Below, piece by piece: positions 3,525 through 5,708 of a stretch of DNA of 5,708 bases. The notes below the pieces were generated by a model. The model saw only the letters and a program-made list of their open reading frames with translations. It searched no databases and was not told where the DNA came from. A program made the translations under genes and the position numbers. Positions within the stretch are counted from its first letter, which is position 1, and each line of letters opens with the position of its first letter. Source of the DNA: Deltaproteobacteria bacterium (lineage in GTDB: Bacteria; Desulfobacterota; Binatia; UBA9968); NCBI GenBank assembly GCA_016183075.1, contig JACPFH010000448.1:1-5708 (forward strand), given 5' to 3'.

Positions 3525-5708
3525 ATGACCCAGGAATGGATCCGCATCCGCGGCGCGAAGCAAAACAATCTCAAGAACATCGACCTCAACATCCCCTTGA
3601 ACGCCCTGACGCTGATCACCGGAGTGAGCGGCTCGGGAAAATCCACCCTTGCTTTCGACATCCTGTACGCGGAGGGCCAGCGGCGCTACGTGGAGAGCTT
3701 CTCCGCCTATGCCCGCCAATTTCTCGACCGCATGGACAAGCCCGACGTCGAGAGCATCGAGGGAATCCCGCCCACCATCGCGATCGAGCAAAACCGGCCG
3801 GTCAAAACATCTCGCTCCACCGTCGGGACGATGACCGAGCTTCACGACCACCTGAAGCTACTTTTTTCCAAGATCGCGGTTTTGCACTGCAAGGGTTGCG
3901 GCAGGGTCGTCGAGCGGGATACGGCGCAGTCGATTTTTAAAAAGCTTTCGGACCTGCCCGACGGGACGCCGATTCTTCTGACCTTTCCCCTCGCTTACAC
4001 TCCTTCCGTACCCTGGGATGAATTCAAATCGGGGCTCCAGCGCGCCGGGTTTCATCGCCTGTTTTTAAGTCAAACGATCCGGGAGCTGGAAACCATTGCG
4101 GCCCCCCCGGAAAGAAACGAGAACCTCGAGGTGATCGTAGACCGATTCGCCTTCAAGTCGGAGGCGAGAAAGCGGATCGCCGACTCTCTGGAGCAGGCCT
4201 TCCACTTCGGCAAGGGAAGACTCAACTTCTTCTTCCCGCAGGAGAGCTGGCGCCGGGAGCCTTTTAGCGACCGGCTGCACTGCGCGCACTGTGATCTTTC
4301 GTACCAAGATCCCGTACCGAACCTGTTCTCCTTCAACAGTCCGCTGGGCGCCTGCGAAACGTGCCGGGGATTCGGTCGGGTGATCGACATCGATCCCGAT
4401 CTGGTCATTCCGGATCCCGCCAAATCCTTGAGCGAAGGCGCCATCAGGCCGTGGACCACAAAGCCGCGCAGATTCCAAAGGCTCATGGAGTTCTGCGAGC
4501 GAAGACGGATACCGGTGAAGAAGCCTTTCCGAGACCTCAGCGAAAAACACAAGCGGCTCATCATGGATGGGGAGCGCGAATTCAGGGGAGTGCGCGGCTG
4601 GTTTCGCCGCCTGGAGCGCAAGAGCTACCGCATGCACGTGCGGGTTTTTCTCTCGCGGTACCGCACCTACCTCTTGTGTCAGGACTGCAAGGGAACGCGG
4701 CTCAAGCCGGACGCCCTTTACTTCCGCATAGAGGGGAAAAACATCGCCGAGGTCAACGCGATGAGCGTGGCCGGAGCCCACCGATTCTTTCAGGAGCTTC
4801 AACCCACCGGACAGATGGACCAGGTGGCTGCGCTGATTCTCGATGAGATCCGCCGCCGGCTCGGCTACCTCGTCGGCGTGGGGCTCGAATATCTGACGCT
4901 GGACCGCCAATCCCGCACGCTTTCCGGCGGGGAGCTGGGGCGCGTCGCCCTCACCACGGCAATCGGCTCCTCGCTCGTCAACACGCTGTACGTGCTCGAC
5001 GAACCGTCGATCGGCCTTCACCCTCGCGACAGCCATCGCCTCGTCGAGATCCTTCACCGTCTCAGGTCAAACCACAATACCGTGGTCGTGGTGGAGCACG
5101 ACCCCGAAATTATCAAGGAAAGCGATTTCATAGTCGATCTCGGCCCGAAGGCGGGAGAAGAAGGGGGAAGGGTCGTTTTTGCCGGTCCCTACGAAGAACT
5201 CCTGAAGAACCGGGATTCTCTGACCGCCGCTTACCTGACCCGGCGCAAGATCATCCCGTTTCCGTCCCGGCAGCGCCGCCCGATCCCGGGGCGCGTTCTG
5301 AAGATTGTCGGCGCAGCCGCCAATAACCTGAAAGCGCTGGACGTGGAGATTCCGCTCGGGCTCTTTGTTTGCATCACCGGCGTTTCGGGTTCGGGAAAAT
5401 CCAGCCTGGTCGAGGAAGTCCTGCACCGCAATCTAAAAAAACTCAAAGAATCCCCGGGGGCCTCCGTGGTCCACTGCGCGAGACTGGAAGGCGCGGATAA
5501 GGTCTCGGACGTCGTCCTCGTTGATCAATCACCGATCGGAACGACCCCGCGCTCTAACCCGGCTACGTACATGAAGGTCTTCGACGGCGTCCGGCGGCTG
5601 TTTGCGGCCACCGATCTCTCCAGACTGCGCGGTTATACGCCGTCGACTTTTTCCTTCAACGTCGAAGGAGGAAGGTGCGAAACCTGCCGCGGCGAAGGGT
5701 TTGAGAAA
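3525..5708 (+). CDS. uvrA: UvrA, excinuclease ABC subunit A (divergent/paralog type), 3' truncated by the window
   Basis: UvrA dimers find bulky DNA lesions and load UvrB in nucleotide excision repair. The 728 codons seen, open to the window edge, compare with ~940 residues in E. coli. In order: Walker A GVSGSGKST at 33-41; C122-x2-C125 at the start of the UvrB-binding region; the first zinc finger (CAHC, then CETC 19 residues on) beside FSFNSPLGAC; the insertion region with FRGVRGWF and VFLSRYRTYLLC; signature LSGGE at 466-470; Walker B VLDEPSIGLH with D492 and E493; H-loop His525; second Walker A GVSGSGKSS at 619-627; DQSPIG, PRSNPATY and RGYTPSTFSFN. The window ends in the second zinc finger at C718-x2-C721. 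The signature continues ELGRVALTTAIGSSLVNTLYV instead of the usual EAQRIRLA, as in UvrA paralogs I recall from Desulfobacterota and Acidobacteriota. The start suits the family (MTQEWIRIRGA), though only a weak GGGCG precedes it. No lesion is seen. Confidence 0.95.
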   Translation, partial: MTQEWIRIRGAKQNNLKNIDLNIPLNALTLITGVSGSGKSTLAFDILYAEGQRRYVESFSAYARQFLDRMDKPDVESIEGIPPTIAIEQNRPVKTSRSTVGTMTELHDHLKLLFSKIAVLHCKGCGRVVERDTAQSIFKKLSDLPDGTPILLTFPLAYTPSVPWDEFKSGLQRAGFHRLFLSQTIRELETIAAPPERNENLEVIVDRFAFKSEARKRIADSLEQAFHFGKGRLNFFFPQESWRREPFSDRLHCAHCDLSYQDPVPNLFSFNSPLGACETCRGFGRVIDIDPDLVIPDPAKSLSEGAIRPWTTKPRRFQRLMEFCERRRIPVKKPFRDLSEKHKRLIMDGEREFRGVRGWFRRLERKSYRMHVRVFLSRYRTYLLCQDCKGTRLKPDALYFRIEGKNIAEVNAMSVAGAHRFFQELQPTGQMDQVAALILDEIRRRLGYLVGVGLEYLTLDRQSRTLSGGELGRVALTTAIGSSLVNTLYVLDEPSIGLHPRDSHRLVEILHRLRSNHNTVVVVEHDPEIIKESDFIVDLGPKAGEEGGRVVFAGPYEELLKNRDSLTAAYLTRRKIIPFPSRQRRPIPGRVLKIVGAAANNLKALDVEIPLGLFVCITGVSGSGKSSLVEEVLHRNLKKLKESPGASVVHCARLEGADKVSDVVLVDQSPIGTTPRSNPATYMKVFDGVRRLFAATDLSRLRGYTPSTFSFNVEGGRCETCRGEGFEK

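Noticed and set aside
3514..3528. Four-codon ORF (ATG GGC GAA TTA TGA) overlapping the uvrA start
   Set aside because: It could be a translational-coupling leader, but an ORF this short is expected by chance and no ribosome site precedes it.
4065..5057. 330-codon open frame on the minus strand
   Set aside because: It lies wholly antisense to uvrA, which has every expected motif. Its translation shows no recognisable domain and the composition of a shadow frame.

Overview
The window reads as a moderately GC-rich bacterial chromosome segment, probably from an uncultured environmental lineage (Desulfobacterota, Methylomirabilota or Acidobacteriota-like). That guess rests only on the flavour of the proteins and the intergenic palindromes, and is weak. 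Four protein-coding loci are supported. Two are on the minus strand: an isocitrate lyase-like gene at 1-2184 and queE at 2404-3096. Two are on the plus strand: a small unknown gene at 3206-3448 and the 5' 728 codons of a uvrA gene at 3525-5708. queE and the small gene are divergently transcribed from 3097-3205.

Left part (1-2184). The minus strand encodes a long-form isocitrate lyase (AceA2-like), the glyoxylate-shunt enzyme. It appears broken. The first ~90 codons are in one frame and the remaining ~639 codons, open to the window edge, are in another. About 19 conserved residues are missing at the junction near 1915, which implies a net deletion of roughly 58 nt. The active-site motif is also altered, with KVCGH in place of K-[KR]-CGH.

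Middle (2177-2403). The gap between the lyase and queE holds a cluster of palindromic repeats. They share a 33-nt, 11-11-11 arm/loop/arm design and the loop consensus TCGACNNGCTC. One copy lies nested inside another, and one copy supplies the most upstream ATG of the lyase reading frame.

Right part (2404-5708). queE (7-carboxy-7-deazaguanine synthase, queuosine/7-deazaguanine biosynthesis) looks intact. No other deazaguanine gene is visible. Across a short hairpin-bearing spacer lies the small ~80-residue gene, followed by a second GA/CG-rich hairpin and then uvrA (nucleotide excision repair). The last two may be co-transcribed. The UvrA resembles the divergent paralog type more than the E. 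coli type and is cut by the window end inside its C-terminal zinc finger.

I see no defence system, CRISPR array, RNA gene, transposase or other clearly new multi-gene system. The most notable items are the decayed lyase and the palindromic repeat cluster.
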